Source: Rheinheimera sp. A13L (GTDB lineage Bacteria; Pseudomonadota; Gammaproteobacteria; Enterobacterales; Alteromonadaceae). From it: DNA of 64,000 nucleotides. The notes below the pieces were generated by a model. That model was not told where the DNA came from, did not search any database, and saw only the letters and a list, made by a program, of their open reading frames with translations. The position numbers and the translations under genes were made by a program. The stretch spans positions 30,266-94,265 of the forward strand of contig NZ_AFHI01000014.1 of NCBI RefSeq assembly GCF_000217935.1. The letters run 5' to 3'. This document shows positions 9,547 to 18,908 of this stretch, piece after piece; the first letter of the stretch is position 1; each line of letters begins with the position of its first letter.

Positions 9547-12197
9547 TGGCAAAAAAACAAGATGGACGTTCATCAGATTTAACTTTCTCTTGGATGCTCA
9601 CCACACTTGGAGTCGAGTGGCAGCAATGGCAGGAACTAGCAGCAGAGTGGATGGCGATACAAACTAACGGTATTGATGAAAAACAGCAGGCTTTATCACG
9701 TTTTTTTGAATCATATCTTTTTGAATACGCATCTTACGCAGTCGATTTACCGCTATTTTTTAAAGGTTACAAAGGGCATCTTTGCTCTAGCAAAGAGTTA
9801 GAGAAAGTTACTCGGATAAAAGTCAATAGCTCCAAAAAAATTCAAAAATGCGTCAATTACTCGACTAGTTTAATTGATTTTGTTATTAAAAAGGCCTTCT
9901 CCGAAGAAGATGATCACGACAACCTTGTCCCGCTAGTTCAAAACCCACTAAGTAAAATATCACTACAAGATGGCTTAACCGAGACCGTCCGTATTCCCTT
10001 GCCATATCGCTACATTCAGGGCTTGCGCCAAATCTTATGCCCGCTTCCTGATAAAATCGAACTCAACGTCATAGGAAAAGAACTCAAGCAAGGTGAAGCC
10101 TTGCTTCCTGCTTATCACTACCGTCATTTTAAACACTGGATGTGGGCTCAGCGGCAGCCAGGGGGCGACTGGTTTTACGTTGAGCCAGAGCTGATTGATA
10201 AATCTGACCCTGACTGCGTGTGGCGCACCAAACAAGTGAACCGCAACGTTGACGGCGAAGGGATGAAGAAAATTACCCTTCATCAAATCTGGTCTCCTAC
10301 GAAAGCGATGGTGATTTTCATGAAACTTCATCTGCCACTTCGCACTTATCAGGTGCGTATGTTGGACTGTGGTGAAGCAGATACATGGCGCTACGAGCAA
10401 GGACAGTGGAAGTTTAACGACAAGCATGATTTTGTGCTTGGAAGTGAAAAGCGCCCGTTCAGAAAGGGGGTCTTTCGCCGCATCCACGACACCATGACAG
10501 GGCTGTCTTCAACAGGTCTTTACATCAACACTAACAAGACCGCCGACCAAAACAAAGATGAACTAGAGCAGGGATATGTCATTCCTTGGCAGAACGAGGA
10601 AGTGCTTTACTGGCTAGAAAAGCTGCGTAACTGGCAAGAAAAGTACAATCCGATTACAAAACCCACCGACTGCACCACACTGCTTGTAAAGCACATTGGT
10701 AAGCAAAAATCCAACAAACAGCTAGAAAACATGGGCGAAATTGCCTTTCTGTTTCGTGATGCTTCAGCAAAAGGCGAAGACAGATATAAGCCAATTTCAG
10801 GCAATTCAAACTTAGCGCTTTTCTGGTATCAACTGTTACTTGAATTGGAAAACCAGCTGGCAGAACGAGGTGACACACTGGAGAACGGCGATCGTTTGAA
10901 ACTGGTTACAGATTATCCAGAAGGTGCAGGACAAAGTGTTAAGGTTGCCACGCTCTTTCCATTACATAGCTTGCGTGTATCGCTGATTACAGCGTACACG
11001 ATGGATACACAATTGCCACTGCCTGTCATATCTAAACTATTGGCTGGTCATACGCGCCTGTTGATGACGATTTACTACAACAAAATAACACCTTCGGTCA
11101 TGGCAGAAAAGATGGGCGAAGCACATGATGCGCTAGATGCAAAATCGAAACAATCGGTGCGTAACTTCCTCAAAGATGCCTCGATGGAGCAAATACAATG
11201 CAAGATGGTGTATCACAACCAAGACAGCATCGAGTCGGTACTGGTCAATCGCAATCCCATTGGTTGGGAGGAGCGTTCATATGGCTTGTGCTTGGTCGGT
11301 GGCAACACAGTGAAATCTGATGAGGTCAGTACCCTTGGTGGGTGCTGGAATGGTGGTGAGTTGATTAGAGACGGAAATGTGGCCCATAATCGCATCTACG
11401 ACAGCGTGCCACATGGCCCCGAAAACTGCATTCGTTGCCGTTGGTTTATCACCGAAGCTCGCTACCTACCTGCACTCAATGCCCAGTTCAATCAACTGAG
11501 CTACAAAGCGCATCAAGCCGCCAATCTATCAGTTGAAATTGAAGGTGAACTGGAAGCCCTGAAAGACGAACAGTTCTTCTGTGAAGAACAAGACGGGCCG
11601 TTTATCAAGCAAAATGAATTGCAGGCACTACAGCGCCGTTATGAAAAGCAACAAGTTGAAGCCGATGAATACGCCAAAGACTGGGTAGCCTGCTTTGAAC
11701 TTATTAACAAAATCATTCGTGTCGAGGAAACAAGGGGTGAAAGCGACACCAAAGATAAGCTGATTGCGGTTGGCTCCGAGAAAGATGTCATTCATGCCTT
11801 GAAGTTTGTCGAGACCGATTCGGAATTGCTGCATCTATCCCTTCTTTGTGAAGATGCAGAATTTTATCCCGACTTACAGGACGAATTGCGTAAAACTCCT
11901 GCCATTCAAAAACGATCCATACAACTTAGTCGCGTACTAATAAAAAAAGGCTTTGAGCCGATTTTCATGGAGATGGACGATAAGCAACAGCTTATTGCGG
12001 CAAACGCCATGATGCGTCAAATGGCAAAAATCGCTGACCCAGATGATAAATTGGAAGGATATCGAAAAGTTGCCAACTACATTGAGGCGGGTGCATACCT
12101 TGAAGATAACAACCTGCTTCGTGCTGGCATGACAGCAATCACAGACAAGGCGCTATACCTCGGAAACCTTATTCAACCAGCGCTATTGGAGGACTAA
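9546..12197 (+). CDS. gmtZ: Gamma-mobile-trio integrase GmtZ
   Basis: An 883-residue protein whose ATG overlaps the gmtY stop by one base. Near residue 475 it has its own tyrosine-recombinase signature: 'FPLHSLRVSLITAY' (HxxR box) followed by 'LLAGHTRLLMTIYYNK' (second His and a Tyr), so the trio holds two recombinase-type proteins. Before it is a long N-terminal region without recognisable fold by eye; after it comes a Cys pair in 'ENCIRCRWFITEARYLPAL', perhaps zinc-binding, and a charged, probably coiled helical region (residues ~640-740). It was formerly annotated as VPA1269 family. It likely acts with GmtY in excision and integration of the island; its precise role is inferred. Confidence 0.8.
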   Translation: MAKKQDGRSSDLTFSWMLTTLGVEWQQWQELAAEWMAIQTNGIDEKQQALSRFFESYLFEYASYAVDLPLFFKGYKGHLCSSKELEKVTRIKVNSSKKIQKCVNYSTSLIDFVIKKAFSEEDDHDNLVPLVQNPLSKISLQDGLTETVRIPLPYRYIQGLRQILCPLPDKIELNVIGKELKQGEALLPAYHYRHFKHWMWAQRQPGGDWFYVEPELIDKSDPDCVWRTKQVNRNVDGEGMKKITLHQIWSPTKAMVIFMKLHLPLRTYQVRMLDCGEADTWRYEQGQWKFNDKHDFVLGSEKRPFRKGVFRRIHDTMTGLSSTGLYINTNKTADQNKDELEQGYVIPWQNEEVLYWLEKLRNWQEKYNPITKPTDCTTLLVKHIGKQKSNKQLENMGEIAFLFRDASAKGEDRYKPISGNSNLALFWYQLLLELENQLAERGDTLENGDRLKLVTDYPEGAGQSVKVATLFPLHSLRVSLITAYTMDTQLPLPVISKLLAGHTRLLMTIYYNKITPSVMAEKMGEAHDALDAKSKQSVRNFLKDASMEQIQCKMVYHNQDSIESVLVNRNPIGWEERSYGLCLVGGNTVKSDEVSTLGGCWNGGELIRDGNVAHNRIYDSVPHGPENCIRCRWFITEARYLPALNAQFNQLSYKAHQAANLSVEIEGELEALKDEQFFCEEQDGPFIKQNELQALQRRYEKQQVEADEYAKDWVACFELINKIIRVEETRGESDTKDKLIAVGSEKDVIHALKFVETDSELLHLSLLCEDAEFYPDLQDELRKTPAIQKRSIQLSRVLIKKGFEPIFMEMDDKQQLIAANAMMRQMAKIADPDDKLEGYRKVANYIEAGAYLEDNNLLRAGMTAITDKALYLGNLIQPALLED

Positions 12198-12874
12198 TGG
12201 ATATCAATATCGACGTCATACTGGCTGATTTAAAAGACGGCAAAGTGCCTAGAACTCAGCAAAATCTAGATAAACTCAACGATATCCTAAAAACCTATGC
12301 TGAATCAGGTCAGCGCGATTTCTCCATCACGCAAATGGGGCGTGTATCGGCAGCAGAAGGTGGCCCTGGCTATGAAGCGTTACGGGCAACAAGAAACGGC
12401 CACTATCGAACCCTAATTGAAGCGTGGGCACAAAAGTGTAAAACCAACACAAAAAAGCCGTTATCGCCAACCTCTCGCTCTAAGTCTGTCCCGCAGGATT
12501 ACAAGCTCCTGGAGCGTATTCCAGACCCTGCGGTACGCGCTTTGTTTGGTCAAATAATTGCTGAGCGCAATCGTTACCGTAATGAGGTCAACCTACTCAA
12601 ACAACATGCGAACATCACCATCGATAAGCGTCCTGTACGTCAGTTTGACGCGAGCGCAGAGCCAAGCATTGAATTTTTGCCCTCGTTATCCGGCATATTG
12701 ACGGAATCCGAGAAGAAAGCATTAGCCTACGCCATTTCTGATGAGTGCATGGAAAAGAATGATTGGCAAACCACACAGGCAGGACAAGTCAAAGATATGG
12801 AATATAACGCAGAAGTCTTTCCACGAGGCTTTGTCACAGGACTTCGTAAGGTATTAGGTGAGGTAGACAGCTAA
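12197..12874 (+). CDS. gmtX: Gamma-mobile-trio protein GmtX
   Basis: A 225-residue protein, third gene of the trio, with its start codon overlapping the gmtZ stop by one base. The N-terminal half ('DFSITQMGRVSAAEGGPGYEALR', given here in part: 'SITQMGRVSAAEGGP') looks like a DNA-binding helix-turn-helix segment; around residues 110-145 'QIIAERNRYRNEVNLLKQ' is a likely coiled coil. There is no catalytic motif. In other GMT islands it always accompanies GmtY and GmtZ, so it is probably a DNA-binding accessory of the recombination complex. Its stop codon overlaps the start of a fourth, decayed reading frame. Confidence 0.75.
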   Translation: MDINIDVILADLKDGKVPRTQQNLDKLNDILKTYAESGQRDFSITQMGRVSAAEGGPGYEALRATRNGHYRTLIEAWAQKCKTNTKKPLSPTSRSKSVPQDYKLLERIPDPAVRALFGQIIAERNRYRNEVNLLKQHANITIDKRPVRQFDASAEPSIEFLPSLSGILTESEKKALAYAISDECMEKNDWQTTQAGQVKDMEYNAEVFPRGFVTGLRKVLGEVDS

Positions 12875-13119
12875 TGGCAAGCTGTCAAAAAGAGGCGCAA
12901 CAAAAGCTCGAAGCATTTGAAGTATGGCAAGCAACCCAGTCTGACGATGACTTTAAGTAAATTATATTTAGAGGCCAGCTAAATCGCATGGAAGTGATAA
13001 AAGGTATTAGCTGCGGCAAGTCTGCAATTAACCACAACTCTGCTTTCAGAAAGGCGATCACTACACAACATCATGCAGGGAAAGATATTTACATATTATA
13101 TAATATTGTAAGCCCTTAA
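12874..13119 (+). pseudogene. Remnant of a small fourth gene co-linear with the gmt trio
   Basis: An ATG at 12874 overlaps the gmtX stop exactly as the other trio junctions do. The frame gives 28 codons ('MASCQKEAQQKLEAFEVW...DDDFK'), a TAA at 12958-12960, and then continues in the same frame with clearly protein-like sequence ('IIFRGQLNRMEVIKGISCG', 'KSAINHNSAFRKAI'). Reading the TAA as a mutated CAA restores one protein of roughly 60 sensible residues before the frame runs into AT-rich sequence and stops at 13117. The right end also overlaps the last codons of the convergent apeA gene, so the gene was probably both truncated and stopped. The 'LNR-E-I-K' helix pattern suggests a small helical DNA-associated protein; function unknown. 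Confidence 0.6.
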
Positions 13120-14830
13120 CTTGATAGTAGTATCAACAAGGATTACACCTTGTACTTTGTGGTTCTTGTGCTTGTGTTTAACATACGCATTATTAGTGTA
13201 TTTAGCTTCGAGTTTCGTATTCTCAAGTAAGGTTTGTACGTACTCCTCGTAGCTATTTATTTTCCTGGCTGTGGAGTTTTCAGCACTAAAATAGTTCAAT
13301 AGTTTCGTTGTATATTCTTCATTAACTTCGTAAAGGCTATTGTTTCGAGTAAGAACAAGATACACTCTGAACGTAGACGAGAGCTCATTAAATACTGATT
13401 CTGAGACCTGCAGAACAATTGCTTTGTTTAGCTTATTATCTAATTTAAACTTGTCCATATAGCAGTTCAAAGCTAAGGGATTGTGCGTAAAAGAAATGAT
13501 TTTGAGAAAGTCATCATCAGATATACCTAAGTCTCGGTAAATCAGATAGGTAACCAACATTCTTAACTTCCAGTATAATTCACTTACGTAATCTGTAGTG
13601 AGTTTCTCTATTTCACCATGAGCAGCCCTATCTCTGACTTCCTTAATTGGATGTAGGTCACTATTTGACAGAAATACCTCTGTAACATGCTTACCTATGT
13701 GATTTAGGTACTTCTTAACTTTTTGAATAAAGGTCGCATTAGAATTATTAGGGAAGACTTTTCTAAGCACGTCAACGTCTCTTAGATTAGCCAGAATTCC
13801 TTTCGAAAAAGTTTTGACCAGATCTTCATCGGCAGCTATCAAGGCTGAGATTTTATGTGTTAGCTCGGTATACTCACCTTGAGCAAGCTTGGTATCAAGG
13901 TCCAGTTCCTCTACTTTGTGGCTGCAATACTTGTCGAGAATCGCGGCATAGAGCATGGTTTCATACTCTAAAACGCCATTGAAATTGTATAACGGTATTG
14001 TTCGTGACCAGATATTCTCAAATTCAAACGTGTTTCTTTCAAAGTATGACTCACAAATTTTTACGAAGTGTTCTCTCAAGTGTTTGACCAGCATGAAGCT
14101 GTTCGGATGTGATAGGTCATGTACAGAAGTGTCTTTTACTGTTGGAATGTATAACGTCCCTCTATTTTCACCATCTGACACTTCGATTTTTGACACTTTA
14201 ATTGGAAAACCGGTAATCCAAGTGAAAAGGTTTTGCGATTTATAAAGGTAATTTTCTATTTCGTTGAATGTTAGGGCTTTTTCAAATTCAAAAAACCAGA
14301 GCAATGGAGCTTGTGAACGTAAAACCATCTTTGGCTGGAGTGTTAGCTAATCGATAGCATTGATGCAATCCAATTTTGATGACTTGGTCTTCTTTCAATA
14401 CAGTAGCTTCCAATGGTTCTATAGTAACATTTCCAGTCAGGTCGCCATTTTGTTCTAGGCTTCTAGAAATTTCATTGTTGAAATACGCCGCTAGTTCAGG
14501 GAACGTGAAATATACTTTTTTTAGCTTGGTTATTTCTGCTTTCCCGGAATATACATATCGAAACAACCTTGATGATTGAGTTTCAGAATTAATAGCACCA
14601 GATAAAAGATACTTTGGGGTTAGCTGTTCTGCAAAATCCTCTACCTGAATAGCATCATCATTATGTCCATAAAAATAAAAATGCTTACTGACATGAGATA
14701 ACAAAGGAATCTGACCGTACTTAATATTAAGTTTACAGTACTCACCTTCTGTAATTCGAACATTTAATTCTAAGTCTTCAGCTAGTAGTAGCTCCAAAAT
14801 TTCACCAGATATCCAGCCATACACAGGCAT
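13096..14830 (-). pseudogene. apeA: ApeA-like HEPN anti-phage protein, split by a frameshift
   Basis: Two overlapping minus-strand frames together make one protein of about 575 residues. The first (14830 to 14288, 180 codons) matches the style of the ApeA N-terminal beta domain ('MPVYGWISGEILE', 'KKVYFTFPELAAYFN'). The second (from 14328 to 13096) continues it ('FEFEKALTFNEIENYL') and ends in an all-helical HEPN domain with the RNase motif R-x4-H in 'VRDRAAHGEIEKL'. Removing one base from the six-base A tract at 14290-14295 fuses them seamlessly as '...SSIALVFEFEKALTF...'. ApeA is a known HEPN-type anti-phage effector, presumably an RNase. This copy is either inactivated, phase-variable, or affected by a sequencing error. 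It is convergent to the gmt genes and is the only obvious cargo of the island. ApeA assignment is by eye; a generic HEPN nuclease is the alternative. Confidence 0.6.
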
Positions 14831-15306
14831 ATATTACCGAACTTAGTGTCTTTAGCCATCCATTTCCGAGAGTAACTTTAGTGGGCAACGATTTTTGGGT
14901 ATCACATTGTAAGTTGGAATACGTATTGTTATCTGTACTTGTCTAATTTAGAAAAAGTAGGTCAGCGCAGCCGTCCGCTATGACTTATATAACTGGATGA
15001 TTCCTGATGCTGGTGGGTCAATGAAAGTACAACGGGTGGTAAGAAGCAATTAATCGTAGTGGTAAATTAGGACGACGATTTGCACTCTAGTTTTTTGACC
15101 AAAATCAGCAAGTAACATGATTAGTCATTTAGTAATAAAAAAACGTACACACCAATATACATAGTGTGTACGTTTAAACATAAAACCCTAGAGTATGAAA
15201 ACCTTGGCCATCCACTCACTCACTCGCAAATAGACATGATTTTTACTCTATACTCCAATTTGGCCGTTTTTTTATTTTTTGCTTGGCTTTGGGTTCGCGA
15301 AAGCCA
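14831..15306. other. Intergenic stretch, right end of the island
   Basis: No convincing gene is seen in these 476 bases. The left part should hold the apeA promoter. The right part holds a perfect 12-bp dyad (listed separately) and a T-rich tract at about 15260-15280 before the GGDEF gene stop. AT content is higher than in the flanking core genes, consistent with acquired DNA up to roughly 15.2 kb. Confidence 0.5.
15141..15175. other. Perfect 12-bp interrupted palindrome at right island edge
   Basis: Arms AAACGTACACAC and GTGTGTACGTTT are exact inverse complements around an 11-base spacer (CAATATACATA). The right arm shares GTGTGTA with the dyad at 7962-7992 on the other side of the gmt/apeA block. 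It could be a tyrosine-recombinase site or an ordinary stem-loop terminator lacking a strong T run. Confidence 0.4.
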
Positions 15307-16446
15307 TTAAGTACCATCAGCACCAAATACAATTCGGTTTCGTCCATCCGCTTTGGCCTGATACATAGCATCATCAGCGTCTTTCAGCAATTCGGTCAAA
15401 TCACGCAGCGCATCCACACAACTGGTGCCACCCACACTAACCGTCAGTTTCACAGGTCGGGCTTCTATTTCCCAGGCATGATGAGCAATACGATCACATA
15501 AACGCTGACCAATAAAAGCTGCTTGTTCGACACTGGTATTGGGCATCAGTACCGCAAATTCTTCACCGCCCAGCCGCCCTATTAAATCAGAGGTACGTAA
15601 CCCTACTTTGAGTAAATCTGCTACTTTTTTCAGCGCAAGATCGCCAATCGCATGACCCCATCTGTCGTTGATTAACTTGAAATGGTCCAGATCTATCATC
15701 AGCACCACCACACTATGCTGCTGGCGTCTGCTGTTTAACAAGGTCTGATTGGCTCTTTTCAAAAATTCACGACGGTTCAGTAACTGAGTTAAATCATCCA
15801 GTTCGGTCAGCCGCAAAAGCTGATTTTCGGTAAGAGAAAATGACAAAAGTGGCAACATAAAACCAGTACCAGTGGTTAACAATACATGACCAAGCAATAC
15901 CCATTGCAGGCTGGGTAAAACGAAAGCTTTGTAATCTTCACCAATTAAAGGCATCACCAGCAGAAACTGCAGTAGCATTAACGCAGAGTGCAACGCAAAA
16001 AATAGTTGCAGCACATACACAGGAAAAACCGGGGTTAAACGGGCTTTTTTTAACAGCACCACCGCATAAATAAATACCACGGCGATACTTAAAGAGGTTA
16101 ACGCAGTTGAGGCATTATTAACCTGATACAACATGCTTAACAGCAGCAGGTACAAAGTAAGCAATAAAGCCGCTTGTTGTCTGGAACGGGCGCTCAGTTG
16201 CCCCCTTAAAAACAACACTAAACCAGTCACCACTAATGCCGGTGACAATAAGAATAACAAGTCAGCCAGCAGGTAAGTCAGCAAGGGCTGGTCGATATAA
16301 GCTCTGGCACCCGCAGCACAACCGCCGGCCACAAACACAAAACAAGCGATGGACCAGACTAAAAAACTTTTATCATGGCGGCGCAACAGATACACCATAG
16401 CCAGATAAAGGCCAATCATCAGATTAACCAGCAGGGTTAACAGCAT
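15307..16446 (-). CDS. Membrane-bound diguanylate cyclase (GGDEF)
   Basis: A 379-residue protein. Residues 1-190 contain about six or seven hydrophobic helices with short loops and no recognisable named sensor. Residues ~205-375 are a GGDEF domain with substrate-binding 'MIDLDHFKLINDRWGH' and active-site 'RLGGEEFAVLMP'. The I-site RxxD ('RTSD') lies five residues before GGEEF, so product inhibition by c-di-GMP is expected. It should make c-di-GMP from two GTP at the inner membrane. It stands alone, transcribed away from the kef operon's end, and marks the return to core genome to the right of the island. Confidence 0.9.
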   Translation of the reverse strand: MLLTLLVNLMIGLYLAMVYLLRRHDKSFLVWSIACFVFVAGGCAAGARAYIDQPLLTYLLADLLFLLSPALVVTGLVLFLRGQLSARSRQQAALLLTLYLLLLSMLYQVNNASTALTSLSIAVVFIYAVVLLKKARLTPVFPVYVLQLFFALHSALMLLQFLLVMPLIGEDYKAFVLPSLQWVLLGHVLLTTGTGFMLPLLSFSLTENQLLRLTELDDLTQLLNRREFLKRANQTLLNSRRQQHSVVVLMIDLDHFKLINDRWGHAIGDLALKKVADLLKVGLRTSDLIGRLGGEEFAVLMPNTSVEQAAFIGQRLCDRIAHHAWEIEARPVKLTVSVGGTSCVDALRDLTELLKDADDAMYQAKADGRNRIVFGADGT

Positions 16447-16574
16447 CAGTGTGGGTAAATGCAGTTCAAATCCATGAAAATTAATAACTAATTACTCCAT
16501 AGTTCCATTCTTGTTGCAGTATAGCCCTTGTAGTTCCCATCACACAAACAGCTTAAACCGGCGTTTTATACCGT

Positions 16575-17081
16575 CTAACTCTCATTGTTTAATTGGATCT
16601 CTTCATCAATAGAGGGTAATCGTGGCACAGGCAATACCCCGTCCAGTTCAATCAGGCGTTCACTTAATTGCGCCACTCTTTGGGTTAAACCAAAAATAAT
16701 TTTGTCTTTAATGGCTGAGCGAACTCTGTCAGGTAAACGCTGGAAACTATCGCTGTCTATTTTCATCAGCACCATATCGGTTTCAGCTATGACTGTTGCA
16801 CTGCGCGGTTCATTGCAAATAAAACCCACTTCCCCAACAAACTGGCTGGGCAAAAGCTGCCCTATCTGATGCTGGCGATGATAAACCAGAGCTTGTCCCG
16901 ATAAAATAATATAAAAAAACGGCTCGTAGCCCCCTTCTTTAATCAACGCCTTGCCCTGATTACAGACTTCAAAAGCTTTTGGCATTTGCAACACCAATTC
17001 TCTGTCAGCAGGTTGCAGATCTTTAAACAGCGGCAGCCTGGCCAAAATTTCCATCAATCTTAATTTATTGCTATAGCTCAT
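16575..17081 (-). CDS. Cyclic-nucleotide-binding domain protein, last gene of the kef operon
   Basis: A 168-residue protein formed almost entirely by one Crp-type cyclic nucleotide-binding domain: 'LPLFKDLQPADRELV', 'GKALIKEGGYEPFFYIILSG', and the phosphate-binding cassette 'FVGEVGFICNEPRSATVIAE' with the Glu and Arg that contact the cyclic nucleotide. There is no helix-turn-helix after it, so it is not a transcription factor; a short C-terminal helix follows. It starts three bases after the stop of the kefB-like gene, so the two are almost certainly co-transcribed and probably translationally coupled. A regulatory role on the antiporter is my inference. Confidence 0.85.
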   Translation of the reverse strand: MSYSNKLRLMEILARLPLFKDLQPADRELVLQMPKAFEVCNQGKALIKEGGYEPFFYIILSGQALVYHRQHQIGQLLPSQFVGEVGFICNEPRSATVIAETDMVLMKIDSDSFQRLPDRVRSAIKDKIIFGLTQRVAQLSERLIELDGVLPVPRLPSIDEEIQLNNES

Positions 17082-17084
17082 GCT

Positions 17085-18908
17085 TTACTCCTTGTTCTTT
17101 TCCATTGAACCCACGCTGGCGGACAAGCCCTGATAACGTTGTGGCGCATCGCGGCTTTCCCGCTCCAACTGACGTTGCAGCTCTTCCCTGCTTTGTTTTA
17201 GCAGTTGAATGTAGCTCTTTTCATCCTGCTGTTCACGCACCAACTGCATTTTATCAAGCAGTTGATAGTTGGCCGCTCTGAACCTGTCTGCGAGTTCTTT
17301 GGCTTCATATTGCCCCATTCCCAATACAGACAACACATCCCTGCCCTGGCGCAAAGAGGCTTCAAAGAGTTCACGCTCTATATGCTGCACTCCCATCTGG
17401 CGCAGCTGATACATATGCGCCACATCTTTGGCTCTGGCCATCAGGGTTAAATGAGGGAAATGCTGTTTTGCGCTAGCGACTATGGCATTGATAGCCTGCG
17501 CATCGTCCACTGCAATCACTAATACTTTAGCCCCTGCAGCACCAGCCGCTTCCAATACGTCCATGCGACTTGCGTCGCCGTAGTACACCTTGAAACCAAA
17601 TTTGGTCATGGTTTGAATTGTGTCTGAATCGTGGTCCAGCACTGTAGGCACTATGCCATTGGATAACAACAAACGGCCTAAAATCTGACCATAACGGCCA
17701 AAACCAGCAATAATCACTGGGCTTTCGCTGTTCTCAACGTCACTGTCCTGCTGCTGTACCTGATTGTGTTGACGGGCAGCCCAGGCATCCTGCAGTTTCA
17801 TCAGCAAAGGTGATACCGCAATAGATAAAGCAATCACTAAATTCAGCATTGCACCTTCAGTGCCGGTTAACAGCGCTCCTGCTGTAGCCAAAGCCGCCAA
17901 CACAAAAGCAAATTCACTGCCTTGCCCCAGCAATACTGCGTAAATGAAACGCTCAGGCCCGGCAATTTTCAACACAGTAGCCACGCCATACAACAGCAGC
18001 AACTTTAAACCAACAAACAGCAGCAATAACAGACTGATCAGCTGCCATTGTGAGCTTAGCAACTGCATATTGATGCTGGCGCCAATAGTGATAAAAAACA
18101 AGCCTAAAAACAGGCCTTTAAAAGGTTCTAAGTCGGCTTCTAACTGATGACGAAACTCTGAGCTTGCCAGCAGTACTCCGGCAATAAAAGCACCTAAACC
18201 AGCCGACACACCAACAGCCGTCATCAGCTCCATCACACCAATGACCAGCAATAAAGCCAGGCCTACAAATAACTCACGGGAGCCATAATGGGCAACCCAG
18301 TGCAGCAAGTAACCTATCAGATAACGACCGGTTAAAATAACAGCCACTACAGCAGCCAATGCAGGCAGAGCTTTAAATTCAGCAGTGCCTTCTGAAGGCG
18401 CTATTAAGCTCACCCCAATCAGTAATGGAATAGCCACCATGTCCTGCAATAACAAAGCACCAAATACCGACTGCCCTGTGTGCGTGCCCATCAAATTGCG
18501 ATCTTTCATCAGTTGCACCGCCACAGCGGTAGAAGATAAAGCCAAAGCTAAACCTATAAAAACCGACAACGCATAGGACAAGCCTAAAAAGGTGGTCGCT
18601 ATGGCGATCCCTGAAGCACAGACCACAAACTGCAAGGTGCCGAATAAAAATACTCTGTGCCGCATAGCCCAGAGCTTTTTCGCATCCAATTCCAGCCCTA
18701 TGCTAAATAACATCAACACTACGCCCAGCTCTGCCAGCAGTTTAATATCATCGGTGTTACTGGCTACCGCCAAACCTGAAGGGCCTAAAGCAATGCCTGC
18801 CAACAAATAGCCAAGGACCACACCTAAACCAAAACGTTTGGCTAAAGGCACCACCAGCACCATAGCGGCCAGGTAAATCATCAGATAAGTAAGCACATTA
18901 AGATGCAT
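17085..18908 (-). CDS. KefB/KefC-type potassium:proton antiporter (CPA2)
   Basis: A 607-residue CPA2 antiporter. Residues 1-385 form about twelve membrane helices ('GVVLGYLLAGIALGPSGL' near the start is family-typical). Residues ~398-515 are a cytoplasmic RCK/TrkA-N domain with Rossmann motif 'VIIAGFGRYGQILGRLL' and 'DHDSDTIQTMTKFGFKVYYG'. The C-terminal tail is charged and probably coiled ('LLKQSREELQRQLE'). Kef proteins release K+ in exchange for H+ to acidify the cytoplasm during electrophile stress, gated by glutathione adducts. The gene overlaps kefG upstream by 11 bases and abuts a cyclic-nucleotide-binding gene downstream. Closest to kefB by its KefG partner; subtype is not certain. 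Confidence 0.88.
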   Translation of the reverse strand: MHLNVLTYLMIYLAAMVLVVPLAKRFGLGVVLGYLLAGIALGPSGLAVASNTDDIKLLAELGVVLMLFSIGLELDAKKLWAMRHRVFLFGTLQFVVCASGIAIATTFLGLSYALSVFIGLALALSSTAVAVQLMKDRNLMGTHTGQSVFGALLLQDMVAIPLLIGVSLIAPSEGTAEFKALPALAAVVAVILTGRYLIGYLLHWVAHYGSRELFVGLALLLVIGVMELMTAVGVSAGLGAFIAGVLLASSEFRHQLEADLEPFKGLFLGLFFITIGASINMQLLSSQWQLISLLLLLFVGLKLLLLYGVATVLKIAGPERFIYAVLLGQGSEFAFVLAALATAGALLTGTEGAMLNLVIALSIAVSPLLMKLQDAWAARQHNQVQQQDSDVENSESPVIIAGFGRYGQILGRLLLSNGIVPTVLDHDSDTIQTMTKFGFKVYYGDASRMDVLEAAGAAGAKVLVIAVDDAQAINAIVASAKQHFPHLTLMARAKDVAHMYQLRQMGVQHIERELFEASLRQGRDVLSVLGMGQYEAKELADRFRAANYQLLDKMQLVREQQDEKSYIQLLKQSREELQRQLERESRDAPQRYQGLSASVGSMEKNKE

